Source: an uncultured Lachnospiraceae bacterium
Lineage (GTDB): Bacteria > Bacillota > Clostridia > Lachnospirales > Lachnospiraceae
DNA length: 64,000 bases
Reading direction: 5' to 3'
NCBI GenBank assembly: GCA_902779575.1
Contig: CACZBW010000007.1
Span: forward strand, 61,234 to 125,233
The first letter of the stretch is position 1, and every line of letters begins with the position of its first letter. The position numbers and the translations under genes were made by a program. A model generated the notes under the pieces. That model was given only the letters and a program-made list of their open reading frames with translations. It did no database searches and was not told the origin of the DNA. This document shows positions 18,283-26,963 of this stretch, piece after piece.

Positions 18283-18921
18283 ATGAAGATCTTATATGAA
18301 GGCGGGAGCGCTGAGATAACGGAGAAGAAGTCGCGATTTATCGCTACTGTGCGGCCGGTGCACTCTGAGGAGGAAGCGGCCGTTTTTCTTGCTGAGATGC
18401 GGAAAAAATACTGGGACGCCAGGCATAACTGCTCGGCTTTTGTTGTGGGAGACCGGATGCAGCTGCAGCGCTGTTCGGATGACGGGGAACCCCAGGGGAC
18501 GGCCGGAAAACCGATGCTTGCAGTTCTTCTGGGGGAGGACGTACATGACGTGTGCGTTATCGTGACCCGTTATTTCGGAGGAGTCCTGCTCGGAACAGGC
18601 GGCCTGGTGCGCGCTTATTCGAAAGCGGCGCAGGAAGGACTGAAAGCCGGCAGGATCATCGACCGGATCGAGGGATCTGTCCTCCGGATCAGAACGGATT
18701 ACAACGGCGTCGGAAAGATCCAGTACCTGCTCGGGAAAAGGGAGCTGACCATAACGGACAGCGTTTATGCGGACAGCGTGGAGCTTGAGACGATGGTTCC
18801 CGCCGGGGAGCTGAAAGCGCTGAAAGACGAGATTACCGAGAAGACGGGCGCAAAAGCGCAGTTCCTTCTGGAGAAGCCCGCTTCCTACGCAATCATTGAC
18901 GGGAAAGCCGTACTTCTGTAA
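18283..18921 (+). CDS. YigZ/IMPACT family protein
   Basis: The 212-aa protein has the UPF0029 N-terminal domain (KKSRFIATVRPV, DARHNCSAFVVG, RCSDDGEPQGTAGKPML, VTRYFGGVLLGTGGLVRAYS) followed by a DUF1949-like C-terminal domain. Members are related to eukaryotic IMPACT and are often listed as YvyE/YigZ; nucleic-acid or translation roles are suspected but not settled. I chose ATG 18283, five bases after GGAG, since upstream codons add an unlikely leader. It is divergent from the PBP gene and precedes glutamate racemase. Confidence 0.9.
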   Translation: MKILYEGGSAEITEKKSRFIATVRPVHSEEEAAVFLAEMRKKYWDARHNCSAFVVGDRMQLQRCSDDGEPQGTAGKPMLAVLLGEDVHDVCVIVTRYFGGVLLGTGGLVRAYSKAAQEGLKAGRIIDRIEGSVLRIRTDYNGVGKIQYLLGKRELTITDSVYADSVELETMVPAGELKALKDEITEKTGAKAQFLLEKPASYAIIDGKAVLL

Positions 18922-19019
18922 ATACTGCTGCGGATGTCAGCTGAACAGCCTCGTATTTTCCGCATGCGCAGGAGAGAAGGGCAGGGCGTGGACAGAAAGA
19001 TGGAGGGGAGTGTGGACAG

Positions 19020-19793
19020 ATGAGTGCCAGAAGGGATTTGCCGGTCGCCTTTTTTGATTCCGGCGTGGGAGGACTCAGCGTGCTCCGGGAGGCAGTAAAG
19101 CGGATGCCGCATGAGAACTGCCTGTATTTCGGGGACTCCGCGAACGCGCCTTACGGAACGAAGAGTGAGGAGGAGATCCGGAGCCTGACGCTGGGACATG
19201 CACGGAGGCTCTATGATATGGGCATCAAGGCTCTGGTGGTCGCCTGCAATACCGCGACAAGCGCCGCGATCCGGCCCCTCAGGGAGATCTATACGGATAT
19301 TCCGGTGATTGGGATCGAGCCTGCCCTGAAGCCGGCGGTACGCAGCGGAGAACACCCCAGGGTGCTGGTGATGGCCACTCCGCTGACCGTACAGGGCAGC
19401 AAGTTCCACAGGCTGCTGGACCAGTACCGGGACTGGGGCGAGATAACCGCCCTTCCGTGTCCGGGGCTGATGGAATATGTGGAAAAGGGGGAGCTTAACG
19501 GACCCGGCGTGCGCAGCTGCCTGGAAAAACTGCTGAAGCCCTGCCTTGAGAGAGGCGTGGACGCGATCGTCTTGGGATGCACCCATTACCCCTTTGTCCG
19601 GCCCCTGATCCGGGAGATCGCGGGCGAGAATGTGCAGATCCTCGACGGCGGTGAAGGTACTGCCCGCGAACTGCAGCGCAGGCTCGCAGAGATGGATCTT
19701 CTTACGGACCGGAAAGAAAAGGGGGAGATCGTCTACATGGAGAGCCTGCCGGAGCGGATCCCCCTGTGCAGGGAGCTTATGAAAATGAATTGA
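19020..19793 (+). CDS. murI: Glutamate racemase
   Basis: MurI makes D-glutamate for peptidoglycan. The 257-aa product has the family marks: FFDSGVGGLSVL near the N-terminus, YFGDSANAPYG, the first catalytic cysteine in VACNTAT and the second in LGCTHYP. Length and motifs are standard. GGAGGGGAG sits about nine bases before the ATG. It lies near the PBP gene, so cell-wall genes cluster here, though on opposite strands. Confidence 0.96.
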   Translation: MSARRDLPVAFFDSGVGGLSVLREAVKRMPHENCLYFGDSANAPYGTKSEEEIRSLTLGHARRLYDMGIKALVVACNTATSAAIRPLREIYTDIPVIGIEPALKPAVRSGEHPRVLVMATPLTVQGSKFHRLLDQYRDWGEITALPCPGLMEYVEKGELNGPGVRSCLEKLLKPCLERGVDAIVLGCTHYPFVRPLIREIAGENVQILDGGEGTARELQRRLAEMDLLTDRKEKGEIVYMESLPERIPLCRELMKMN

Positions 19794-19881
19794 AGACCAG
19801 CTGCTTTCATAAAATGACAGCGGCGCAAAAGTCAGGCCGTCAGAATTGTTTAGTGGTAAATTCCGCTCCGGCGGAAGAAAA

Positions 19882-19906
19882 AGAACCGCCCTGCCCGGGC
19901 GGTTCT
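19882..19906 (-). terminator. Intrinsic terminator of the membrane-anchored protein gene
   Basis: A 10-bp stem (AGAACCGCCC/GGGCGGTTCT) with a 5-base loop is followed on the minus strand by TTTTTCTT. It lies 14 bp past the stop of the 155-aa minus-strand gene. It may also end the plus-strand murI transcript. Confidence 0.85.
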
Positions 19907-19919
19907 CAGTTTATCAGCC

Positions 19920-20387
19920 TTATTTGTCTTTCTTTTCGTCCTTATCTTTTCTGAAGCTGAATTTCTCATACCATTTTTTCTTCACAGGCGGCTTTTCAAG
20001 CTGTCCGCGGATCGCCTTGACATCCATGATATAGATACCGGAAATGACGGCTTTGACTTCCTTTTTCACCGGGATCAGGGGGAAGATCTTCTGGTCGGCG
20101 ACCAGGGTCATGATTCTTCCCTGCACACGGGCTTTCACGATCGGCATTTTGGAACGGCGCATCAGCTTCGGGGTCTGGTCGATCACGATCTGGGGCAGGC
20201 CGGAATCCTTCATCCGAAGCATCTTTTTATCTATGACCAGCATCGAAACAGTCTGTTTCGTCGCCTCCATCTGAGCCTGCGACTCTTCCTGACGCTTCTG
20301 AAGGCGCTTTCCCCAGAAATAGAGGACAACCAGCGCCACGATCAGCACAGCTAAAATAATCAGCAATACTATGGTTAATGTTGACAT
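19920..20387 (-). CDS. Single-pass membrane protein of unknown function
   Basis: The 155-aa protein starts with one strong membrane helix (about residues 4-25, LTIVLLIILAVLIVALVVLYF), then a basic and Gln-rich helix. A compact beta-rich cytoplasmic domain follows (VSMLVIDKKMLRMKDSGLP ... VKARVQGRIMTLVADQKIF). It ends in a Lys-rich tail. I do not recognise a named family; similar anchored proteins occur in Lachnospiraceae. GGAGGG precedes the ATG on the minus strand. It has its own terminator and no operon partner. Confidence 0.75.
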   Translation of the reverse strand: MSTLTIVLLIILAVLIVALVVLYFWGKRLQKRQEESQAQMEATKQTVSMLVIDKKMLRMKDSGLPQIVIDQTPKLMRRSKMPIVKARVQGRIMTLVADQKIFPLIPVKKEVKAVISGIYIMDVKAIRGQLEKPPVKKKWYEKFSFRKDKDEKKDK

Positions 20388-20472
20388 ATAGACCCTCCTG
20401 GACAGACAATTGATGCCGCGGCTCCGCGCATATGTCCTCCGCCGCAGCGCACTTTAGGAATTCTATCATCAT

Positions 20473-20503
20473 TTGTGTAAAAAGGCAAGAATTGTGTTAT
20501 ACT
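20473..20503 (+). promoter_or_regulatory. Possible promoter of the trigger-factor-like pair
   Basis: TTGTGT and TATACT are separated by 19 bp about 100 bp before the first gene. Spacing is long, so the call is moderate. Confidence 0.4.
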
Positions 20504-20602
20504 AATCCAGACTGCAGAAAAAGAGCTCTGATACAGGGCTGTGTAAACCCGGTCAGAGGATTCTGATCCGTGTATTAGTAAAAGAAAGGAATTTTGACAT
20601 CT

Positions 20603-21847
20603 ATGAAAAAACTGACAATGATGGCACTGCTTGCCTGCTGTGTTGCCGCAGCCGGCACCGCGCAGACTATGGCGGCAGAGACCGAGGCGGATATTATTTC
20701 CAATGAAACCGAAGCGGATATTGTTTCTGCCGAGACTGAAGCGGAGACGGAGGAGGAACCGCTTCTCGCGCCGGTTTATGAGATCAGCGATTACCTGGAG
20801 ATTGATGACGAGGACTACAAGGGCCTTTCGATCGAAGTTGCCCCGCCCGTACAGGTTACGGAAGATGAGATCCAGGCTTATATGACCAGCGAAGTCGAGG
20901 CGGCGGATCTGTATGAGGAGACGACCGAGGGCGTGGTCGAGATGGGCGACCTGGTCAATATCGATTATGTGGGGACAAAGGACGGAGAAGCTTTCGACGG
21001 CGGAACAGCGGATAATTACGATCTGGAGATCGGATCCGGTTCCTTTATCGACGGCTTCGAGGAAGGGCTTGTCGGACAGGAGATCGGCGATACGGTTGAA
21101 CTGCCGCTCACTTTCCCGGAGGATTACTGGAACGAGGACCTTGCAGGCGCGGAAGTTGTCTTCACGGTTACCCTGAATGCGATCAAGGAACTGCCGGAAC
21201 TGACGGATGAGATCGCGAAGAAGGTTTCCGGCGGTGAATACGATACCCTGGAAGCGTATAAGGAATCCGTACGGGAGATGTTCCAGAATAATTATGACAA
21301 TGAGGCGCTGACGGAGAAGTATACGGCGATCATGAACCAGCTGGTCAAGATGTACAAGCCGGAAGGGTATCCGCAGGAGTACATCGATTACTATGTGGAG
21401 AGCAATCTGCGGCAGTTCCGCTCGGAGGCGGAGATGTACGGCATGGAACTGGAAGAGTTCCTGGCCGCTGCTTACGGAGTGGATACGGACTATGTCAAAG
21501 GCTACTTCACGGAAGCCGCGAAGGCTCTGCTTCAGCAGGATATGATCCTGGGAACGATCGCGGAGAAGACCGGCATCTCGATTACTGACGAGGAGCTGGA
21601 AGAAATTATCGCCGGATATGCACAGCAGTACGGAATCTCCGTGGAAGAGCTGAAGTCGATGAGTGACATGACCCTTGTCCGCAACGGCCAGCTGGATACG
21701 AAGGTGCTTGACTGGCTGCTTACCGTGACCAATGTCAAAGAGGTTGAGGAAACGGAAGCAGAGTTTGAGTTCGATCTGTCCTTTGCGGAGACAGAGGCTG
21801 ATACGGAAGCGGAAGTCGCTTTTATTGAAGATACCGAGGCTGAATAA
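20603..21847 (+). CDS. Secreted trigger-factor-like FKBP-type prolyl isomerase
   Basis: The 414-aa protein has an N-terminal signal peptide (MKKLTMMALLACC...AAAGTAQTMAAE), then an acidic Glu/Thr-rich linker. The FKBP-type PPIase domain lies at about residues 105-195 (GDLVNIDYVGTKDGEAFDG, GSGSFIDGFEEGLVGQEIGD). The region at about 195-375 resembles the trigger factor C-terminal chaperone arms. Cytosolic trigger factor has no signal peptide, so this is an exported relative that probably folds secreted proteins. An acidic Glu/Ala/Thr tail ends it. ATG 20603 is used because the signal peptide starts there; TTG 20594 is possible. A shorter paralog follows 9 bp later. Confidence 0.88.
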   Translation: MKKLTMMALLACCVAAAGTAQTMAAETEADIISNETEADIVSAETEAETEEEPLLAPVYEISDYLEIDDEDYKGLSIEVAPPVQVTEDEIQAYMTSEVEAADLYEETTEGVVEMGDLVNIDYVGTKDGEAFDGGTADNYDLEIGSGSFIDGFEEGLVGQEIGDTVELPLTFPEDYWNEDLAGAEVVFTVTLNAIKELPELTDEIAKKVSGGEYDTLEAYKESVREMFQNNYDNEALTEKYTAIMNQLVKMYKPEGYPQEYIDYYVESNLRQFRSEAEMYGMELEEFLAAAYGVDTDYVKGYFTEAAKALLQQDMILGTIAEKTGISITDEELEEIIAGYAQQYGISVEELKSMSDMTLVRNGQLDTKVLDWLLTVTNVKEVEETEAEFEFDLSFAETEADTEAEVAFIEDTEAE

Positions 21848-21856
21848 GAAAGCATT

Positions 21857-22672
21857 ATGAAAAAAGAGAGATTATTTGCATGCCTGCTTGCGGGACTGCT
21901 TGCCGCAGTTCCCGCCGGCGGACCGGCGCTGGCCGGGGAGGCAGCCGATGCGGCAGCCGCGTCCGGGACGGCAGAACAGGCTGCAGAACAGCAGCCTGAT
22001 GAAAGCGGGGAACAGACGGAAGAGAACGATCCGGAAGCGGAGGCGGCGGAAGCGCCCGCTGCCGGCATCCGTCCGGAATACAGGGCGCTCGACTGTGTTG
22101 AGATCAGCGATGAGGCTTACAAGGGGATTGAGATCAGTCTTTATCCCGCGGCGGATTCTTCTGAAGAAGCGCAGAACGCTTACTGGACAGAGGTGGATAC
22201 AGCCATTATGACCAGGCTGTTCAATCTTTATCCGGTAAAGGAGTATCCCGCGGCGCTTCTGGAATATGTTACGGGCAGCCTGGAAGAAAGCTACAGGCAG
22301 TACGCGGATATGTACGGCCTTGACTTCGGTCAGTTTCTTTCTTCCTATATGAATATGGATGAGGAATCTTTCCTCAGGGAGACGGATGAAGCTGCGAAGC
22401 AGACGCTGCACCAGGAGATTCTTCTGAAAGCTATCGCCGAGAAGGAGAATCTGACGGTTTCCGATCAGGAATTTGAGGATGGCTGTGCGCAGTATGCCGT
22501 GAAATACGGTTATGATTCAGCGGATGCCCTGAAGGCTGCTTTTGACGAGCCGACGCTCCGGATCAGCCTGCTGATGGACAAGACCCTTGATTTTCTTGAA
22601 AAAGAAGCGCATATCCACGAAATTATCGAGACGGAGAGCGAGTCGGAATCCGCAACGGAAGCGGAATTCTGA
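21857..22672 (+). CDS. Secreted trigger-factor C-domain-like protein lacking the PPIase
   Basis: The 271-aa protein has a signal peptide (MKKERLFACLLAGLLAAVPAG) and an acidic Ala/Glu-rich linker. It then aligns with its upstream neighbour, but the FKBP domain is missing. The same opening is present (ISDEAYKGIEIS versus IDDEDYKGLSIE), and it jumps directly to the chaperone arm (TAIMTRLFNLY versus TAIMNQLVKMY; YADMYGLDFGQFL versus AEMYGMELEEFL). It looks like a tandem duplicate with an in-frame loss of about 110-150 residues. It may be a holdase or partner of the first protein. The pair is surely one operon. Confidence 0.8.
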   Translation: MKKERLFACLLAGLLAAVPAGGPALAGEAADAAAASGTAEQAAEQQPDESGEQTEENDPEAEAAEAPAAGIRPEYRALDCVEISDEAYKGIEISLYPAADSSEEAQNAYWTEVDTAIMTRLFNLYPVKEYPAALLEYVTGSLEESYRQYADMYGLDFGQFLSSYMNMDEESFLRETDEAAKQTLHQEILLKAIAEKENLTVSDQEFEDGCAQYAVKYGYDSADALKAAFDEPTLRISLLMDKTLDFLEKEAHIHEIIETESESESATEAEF

Positions 22673-22676
22673 ACAG

Positions 22677-22722
22677 TACTTCCTGCGGGACAGGCTGCGC
22701 AGGCCCGGTCCTGCAGGAAGTA
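22677..22722 (+). terminator. Terminator of the trigger-factor-like operon
   Basis: TACTTCCTGC pairs with GCAGGAAGTA around a GC-rich inner stem, followed by TCTTTA. It starts five bases after the stop. Confidence 0.75.
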
Positions 22723-22883
22723 TCTTTATGCGCTTTATACAGTGCGCTCTGCGGCCGCTTCGGTCAGCGGCTGCAGGAGGGTTCCGGGGAAGCACTGATT
22801 CCGTCCGTATTTCTCCAGATTCAGGAGGGCTGCCTCCCGCAGGAATTGTCTAAAGAGTATGTACTATTTGTACAATTTGCCAG

Positions 22884-22912
22884 TTGACACAGACATATGG
22901 TGAGAATAAAAT
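22884..22912 (+). promoter_or_regulatory. Promoter of the uracil permease gene
   Basis: TTGACA (22884-22889) and TAAAAT (22907-22912) are spaced by 17 bp, a near-consensus sigma-A promoter. Transcription would begin near 22920 and give a leader of about 180 bases. Confidence 0.85.
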
Positions 22913-22927
22913 AACGTGAACCTACAT

Positions 22928-22998
22928 GCAGAGGGGAAGGGAGACTGCCTCTGGTGTAAAAACCATGGGCAGGGACTGATTACCTGCCTCTTTTTTTG
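22928..22998 (+). promoter_or_regulatory. Three-hairpin attenuator before the uracil permease
   Basis: The leader can form three mutually exclusive hairpins. The first is CAGAGG (22929-22934) with CCTCTG (22948-22953). The second is TGCC/TGGT (22946-22955) with ACCA/GGCA (22962-22971). The third is a terminator, GGCAGG (22968-22973) with CCTGCC (22983-22988) followed by seven T. This is the anti-antiterminator, antiterminator, terminator logic of PyrR-controlled pyr genes. I do not see a clean PyrR consensus loop, so the ligand or protein is inferred from the gene. Confidence 0.75.
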
Positions 22999-23102
22999 AG
23001 CAGCGATGACCCGGACGGAAAGAAGATCCGGGCCGGAAAGAAAGGTCTGCGGCAGCGGAGGATCCGTCAGGCACAGGCCGGACATCACAGGAGGAAATTG
23101 TT

Positions 23103-24488
23103 ATGAGAGGATCTGACGGGGCGATCCGGGACGCCAGGGAACTGGGTGTGCCCAGAATGCTGATTCTGGGTCTGCAGCACATGTTTGCCATGTTCGGGGC
23201 TACGATTCTTGTTCCCATTCTGGTTGCGAGCTATTTCAGGGATGCCTGCGGGGAGGCGCCTTCTTCCGGGCTTACAGTAGCCGTTACTCTGTTCTGCGCC
23301 GGTGTCGGCACACTGCTGTTTCATGTGTGCGCGAAGTTCAAAGTTCCGGCATTTCTGGGTTCTTCTTTCGCATTTCTCGGAGGTTTTGCCACTGTTGCGA
23401 ATCTGAAGTCCGGCATCTACGAGAACATGAGCGTCAATGACAAGGCAGCCTATGCGTGCGGCGGCATTGTGATTGCGGGTCTTCTGTATCTGCTGCTCGC
23501 TGTGATCATCCGCTTTGTGGGCGTAAAGAAGGTTATGCATTTCCTTCCGCCGGTTGTGACCGGACCGGTTATTATCTGCATCGGCCTGTCCCTCGCGGGC
23601 TCCGCGATCGGCAATGCGAAGACCAACTGGTTTCTCGCACTGATCGCTCTTGTGGTTATCATTGTTTTCAATATCTGGGGAAAGGGAATGTTCAAAATCA
23701 TCCCCATTCTGATGGGCGTCGTGATTGCTTACGGCGCGGCGCTGATTATGAACGCAGCCGGCATCAAGAACCCGGACGGCTCGGTGATTCTGGATTTTTC
23801 CCAGGTTGCTTCCGCCGCATGGATCGGAATTCCTCATTTCCAGTTCGCGAAGTTTGACCTTACGGCGATCCTGGTCATGGCGCCGATCGCTGTTGCTACC
23901 ATGATGGAGCATGTCGGTGATATTTCGGCTATCTCCGCGACGACAGGAAACAGCTTCCTTGTCGACCCGGGACTTCACAGAACACTCCTGGGCGACGGAC
24001 TTGCGACCTCATTCGCGGGCCTGATCGGAGGTCCCGCCAACACGACTTACGGTGAGAATACCGGCGTTCTGGAGCTTTCCAGGGTTTATGATCCCAGAGT
24101 GATCCGCCTTGCCGCCTGCTACGCGATCATCGTCAGCTTCATCCCGAAGCTTTCCGACCTGATCGGAACCATGCCCAGTTCCATCATCGGCGGAGTATCC
24201 TTCATGCTTTACGGTATGATCTCCGCGATCGGCGTGCGTAATATCGTTGAGAATAAGGTTGACCTGACCAAATCACGCAATCTGATCATCGCGGCGGTAA
24301 TCTTCGTATGCGGACTCGGTTTCACAGACGGAATCACCTTCCATGTCGGAAGCGCTTCCATCACCCTGACCGCCCTCGCCATCGCGGCGATCGCGGGCAT
24401 CATTCTCAATGCGGTTCTTCCGGGCAACGATTATGAGTTCGGCGTGAACCAGGTGGGAGATGAGAACCGCGGCATCCACAATGTCTGA
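23103..24488 (+). CDS. uraA: Uracil permease (NCS2 family)
   Basis: The 461-aa polytopic protein matches UraA/PyrP of the nucleobase-cation symporter-2 family. It has about 14 hydrophobic segments and the family motifs FLGSSFAFLGGF, PPVVTGPVIICIGLSLAG, MMEHVGDISAIS and GGPANTTYGENTGVL. The latter two carry the substrate-binding Glu residues. It imports uracil with protons across the inner membrane. GGAGG lies nine bases before the ATG. A strong promoter and an attenuator precede it, consistent with control by pyrimidine level. A hairpin follows at 24547-24590. Confidence 0.95.
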   Translation: MRGSDGAIRDARELGVPRMLILGLQHMFAMFGATILVPILVASYFRDACGEAPSSGLTVAVTLFCAGVGTLLFHVCAKFKVPAFLGSSFAFLGGFATVANLKSGIYENMSVNDKAAYACGGIVIAGLLYLLLAVIIRFVGVKKVMHFLPPVVTGPVIICIGLSLAGSAIGNAKTNWFLALIALVVIIVFNIWGKGMFKIIPILMGVVIAYGAALIMNAAGIKNPDGSVILDFSQVASAAWIGIPHFQFAKFDLTAILVMAPIAVATMMEHVGDISAISATTGNSFLVDPGLHRTLLGDGLATSFAGLIGGPANTTYGENTGVLELSRVYDPRVIRLAACYAIIVSFIPKLSDLIGTMPSSIIGGVSFMLYGMISAIGVRNIVENKVDLTKSRNLIIAAVIFVCGLGFTDGITFHVGSASITLTALAIAAIAGIILNAVLPGNDYEFGVNQVGDENRGIHNV

Positions 24489-24546
24489 CCGGCATTATAA
24501 AAAAACCTGAATACTGCAAAGATACGGATTCATCCGTGTTTTCCCC

Positions 24547-24590
24547 GAAAGGCTCTGCCCGGCGACATGAAATCGCGGGCGGGGCCTTTC
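24547..24590 (+). terminator. Terminator after the uracil permease
   Basis: A 15-bp stem with G-U pairs (GAAAGGC... to GGCCTTTC) encloses a 14-base loop. The tail is only moderately T-rich. Confidence 0.6.
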
Positions 24591-24663
24591 TGACTGTTCA
24601 GGTCCGGAAGCGGCTGCCGTGTCCGGATCAGAAGAGTTTTGAAGCGACTTGCGGAATCCTCTG

Positions 24664-24693
24664 TTGACACGAAAAAGTATTCAATGCTATGGT
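24664..24693 (+). promoter_or_regulatory. Promoter of the sucrose operon
   Basis: TTGACA (24664-24669) and TATGGT (24688-24693) are spaced by 18 bp. A start site near 24700 rules out longer upstream starts for the next gene. Confidence 0.7.
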
Positions 24694-24732
24694 AGATTTG
24701 AACCTGCAGAAATGCCTTCCGGAGTAAAAAAT

Positions 24733-26943
24733 ATGGTGGATAAGACAAATTGGAAAGAAGAATTTCAAAAACGATTTGATGAGCGATATGATGAACTGAA
24801 ATGGCTTTACTGCTCCCTGTACGGGGAAGATTATCAGGCACTGGACTGGCTGACCGCGGCCATGGCCGGTTTTTATGAGGAGCGGAGTGAATCCCTGAAG
24901 AAACTGGACCGGGAGCGGGAGGCCAATCCCGGCTGGTACAAAGGCAATGACCTTCTCGGCATGATGATGTACGCGAACCTGTTCGGCGATACCCTGCAGG
25001 GCGTGCGCAGCAGGCTGGATTACATCAAAGGATGCGGCGTGAACTACCTGCACCTGATGCCTCTTCTGGACAGTCCCGAGGGACGCGATGACGGCGGCTA
25101 CGCGGTAGCGGATTTCCGTAAGGTGAAGCCGGAACTGGGCACCATGGAGGATCTGGAAGAGCTGACGAACGACTGCCATGAGGCAGGGATCAGCGTTGCC
25201 CTCGATTTCGTCATGAACCATACAAGCGAGGATCATATCTGGGCAAAGCTGGCGCGCGAGGGCGACGAGGCGGCCAGAAGCCGCTATTTCTTCTATGACA
25301 ACTGGACCATTCCGCTGAAATATGAGCAGACGATGCCGCAGGTATTCCCGACGACCGCGCCGGGCAATTTTACCTGGCTTCCCGAATGCCAGAAGATCGT
25401 CATGACGACTTTCTATCCCTATCAGTGGGACCTTGATTACAGCAACTGCATGGTCTTCAACGATATGACGGCCAACATGCTGTATCTGGCAAACCGCGGG
25501 ATCGACGTCATGCGCCTGGATGCGGTTCCCTATATCTGGAAGGAACTTGGGACAAACTGCCGCAATCTGCCGCAGGTGCACACGATCGTCCGCATGATGA
25601 GGATCATTTCCGAGATTGTATGTCCGGGCGTTCTTCTGCTCGGCGAAGTGGTTATGGAGCCTTCGAAGGTCGTTCCCTATTTCGGCAGCGTGGAGAAGCC
25701 GGAGTGCCACATTCTCTACAATGTGACGACTATGGCCAGCACCTGGAATACGGTGGCGACCAGGGACGTCGGCCTTCTGAAGCGGCAGCTTGAGCAGGTT
25801 GCGGCGCTTCCGAAGGATTATGTCTTCCAGAATTATCTCAGGTGCCATGACGATATCGGCTGGGGGCTGGATTACGACTGGCTGAAGCAGTTCGGGATTG
25901 ACCAGGTTGCCCATAAGAAATACCTGAATGATTACCTGACGGGGAAATGGTACGGAAGCGACGCCAGGGGCGAACTTTATAACGATGATCCCAGACTCGG
26001 CGACGCGCGCCTGTGCGGAACGACCGCTTCCCTCTGCGGGCTGGAAGCCGGCCTTTATGAGAAGAACACGGCCAAGGTGGAGAAAGCCATTATGTGCGAC
26101 CTGATGCTGCACGCCTGGCTCTTCACCCAGAGCGGGATCCCGGTACTGTATTCCGGCGATGAGATCGCGCAGGAGAATGACTACAGCTATAAGGAGGATC
26201 CGCTGAAGTGCGCGGACTCCCGCTACCTGCACAGAGGGAAGTTCCCGTGGAAGAAATGGGAGGAGAAGGATCCTGTCTCCATGCGGATTTTCAACGCGCT
26301 GAAGGAGATGGAGAAGATCCGCGCTTCCTACGATGTCTTTTCCGGGCAGGCCGGCGTTGAGAGCCTTGAGACAGGCTGCTCCAGCGTCCTGGGCGTGCTC
26401 CGTTATGTCGGCTTTGAGCAGCATCTGAGAGCATATTTCAATTTCAGCGAATATACCCAGTATCACTGGACGATGCCCGATGAGGAGGCAGAACAGTATG
26501 TGGATCTGTTTACCGGGCAGAACCTGAAAGAGACGCACGGGGAGATTCCTCCCTACGGCTACCGCTGGTACCTGAGAATCGCGAAGAAGGAAGAGGAAAA
26601 AGCTCCGGAGAAAAAAGCCGCGCCGAAGAGAAAGAGAAAGACAGCGGCGGAAACAGGAAAGACCGCACTGAAGAAAGAGAAGGCGGAGGAAGCACCGAAG
26701 ACCCGGAAGACCGCACTGAAGAAAGAGAAGGCGGAGGAAGCACCGAAGACCCGGAAGACCGCGCTGAAGAAAGAGAGCGCGGAGGAAGCACCGAAAGCCC
26801 GGAAGACCGCGCTGAAGAAAGAGAGCGCGGAGGAAGCACCGAAGACCCGGAAGACCGCGCTGAAGAAAGAGAACTCCGGGGAGACAGCGAAAAAAAGGAG
26901 AACTCCGGGCAGGAAAGAAAGCGCGGAGAAGGCGGAAGAATGA
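24733..26943 (+). CDS. Amylosucrase-family GH13 enzyme with Lys-rich repeat tail
   Basis: Residues 1 to about 610 match amylosucrase (GH13 subfamily 4). Visible motifs are DGGYAVADFRKVKPELGT, ALDFVMNHTSEDH, the nucleophile D263 in RLDAVPYIW, acid/base E305 in LLGEVVMEP and H372-D373 in RCHDDIGW, plus DYSN and TNCRNLPQVH. Amylosucrase uses sucrose to build alpha-1,4-glucan and releases fructose; sucrose hydrolase activity is possible. From about residue 615 a basic Lys/Ala/Glu tail carries 16-residue repeats (KTALKKEKAEEAPKTR), very unusual for this family. GGAG at 24721 supports ATG 24733, giving 736 aa. The stop overlaps an ATG of the GH32 frame. Confidence 0.9.
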   Translation: MVDKTNWKEEFQKRFDERYDELKWLYCSLYGEDYQALDWLTAAMAGFYEERSESLKKLDREREANPGWYKGNDLLGMMMYANLFGDTLQGVRSRLDYIKGCGVNYLHLMPLLDSPEGRDDGGYAVADFRKVKPELGTMEDLEELTNDCHEAGISVALDFVMNHTSEDHIWAKLAREGDEAARSRYFFYDNWTIPLKYEQTMPQVFPTTAPGNFTWLPECQKIVMTTFYPYQWDLDYSNCMVFNDMTANMLYLANRGIDVMRLDAVPYIWKELGTNCRNLPQVHTIVRMMRIISEIVCPGVLLLGEVVMEPSKVVPYFGSVEKPECHILYNVTTMASTWNTVATRDVGLLKRQLEQVAALPKDYVFQNYLRCHDDIGWGLDYDWLKQFGIDQVAHKKYLNDYLTGKWYGSDARGELYNDDPRLGDARLCGTTASLCGLEAGLYEKNTAKVEKAIMCDLMLHAWLFTQSGIPVLYSGDEIAQENDYSYKEDPLKCADSRYLHRGKFPWKKWEEKDPVSMRIFNALKEMEKIRASYDVFSGQAGVESLETGCSSVLGVLRYVGFEQHLRAYFNFSEYTQYHWTMPDEEAEQYVDLFTGQNLKETHGEIPPYGYRWYLRIAKKEEEKAPEKKAAPKRKRKTAAETGKTALKKEKAEEAPKTRKTALKKEKAEEAPKTRKTALKKESAEEAPKARKTALKKESAEEAPKTRKTALKKENSGETAKKRRTPGRKESAEKAEE
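26661..26897 (+). repeat. 48-bp coding tandem repeat in amylosucrase tail
   Basis: Four full 48-bp units (26661-26708, 26709-26756, 26757-26804, 26805-26852) and a degenerate fifth encode the KTALKKE-x-AEEAPK-x-R repeat. Units 1 and 2 are nearly identical, and 3 and 4 nearly so, which suggests recent stepwise duplication. Confidence 0.9.
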
Positions 26944-26963
26944 TGCAGGAGGAGCAGAAGGAT

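Noticed and set aside
24628-26538. Very long minus-strand frame opposite the amylosucrase
   Set aside because: Arises from codon bias of the plus-strand gene; the plus strand has all catalytic motifs.
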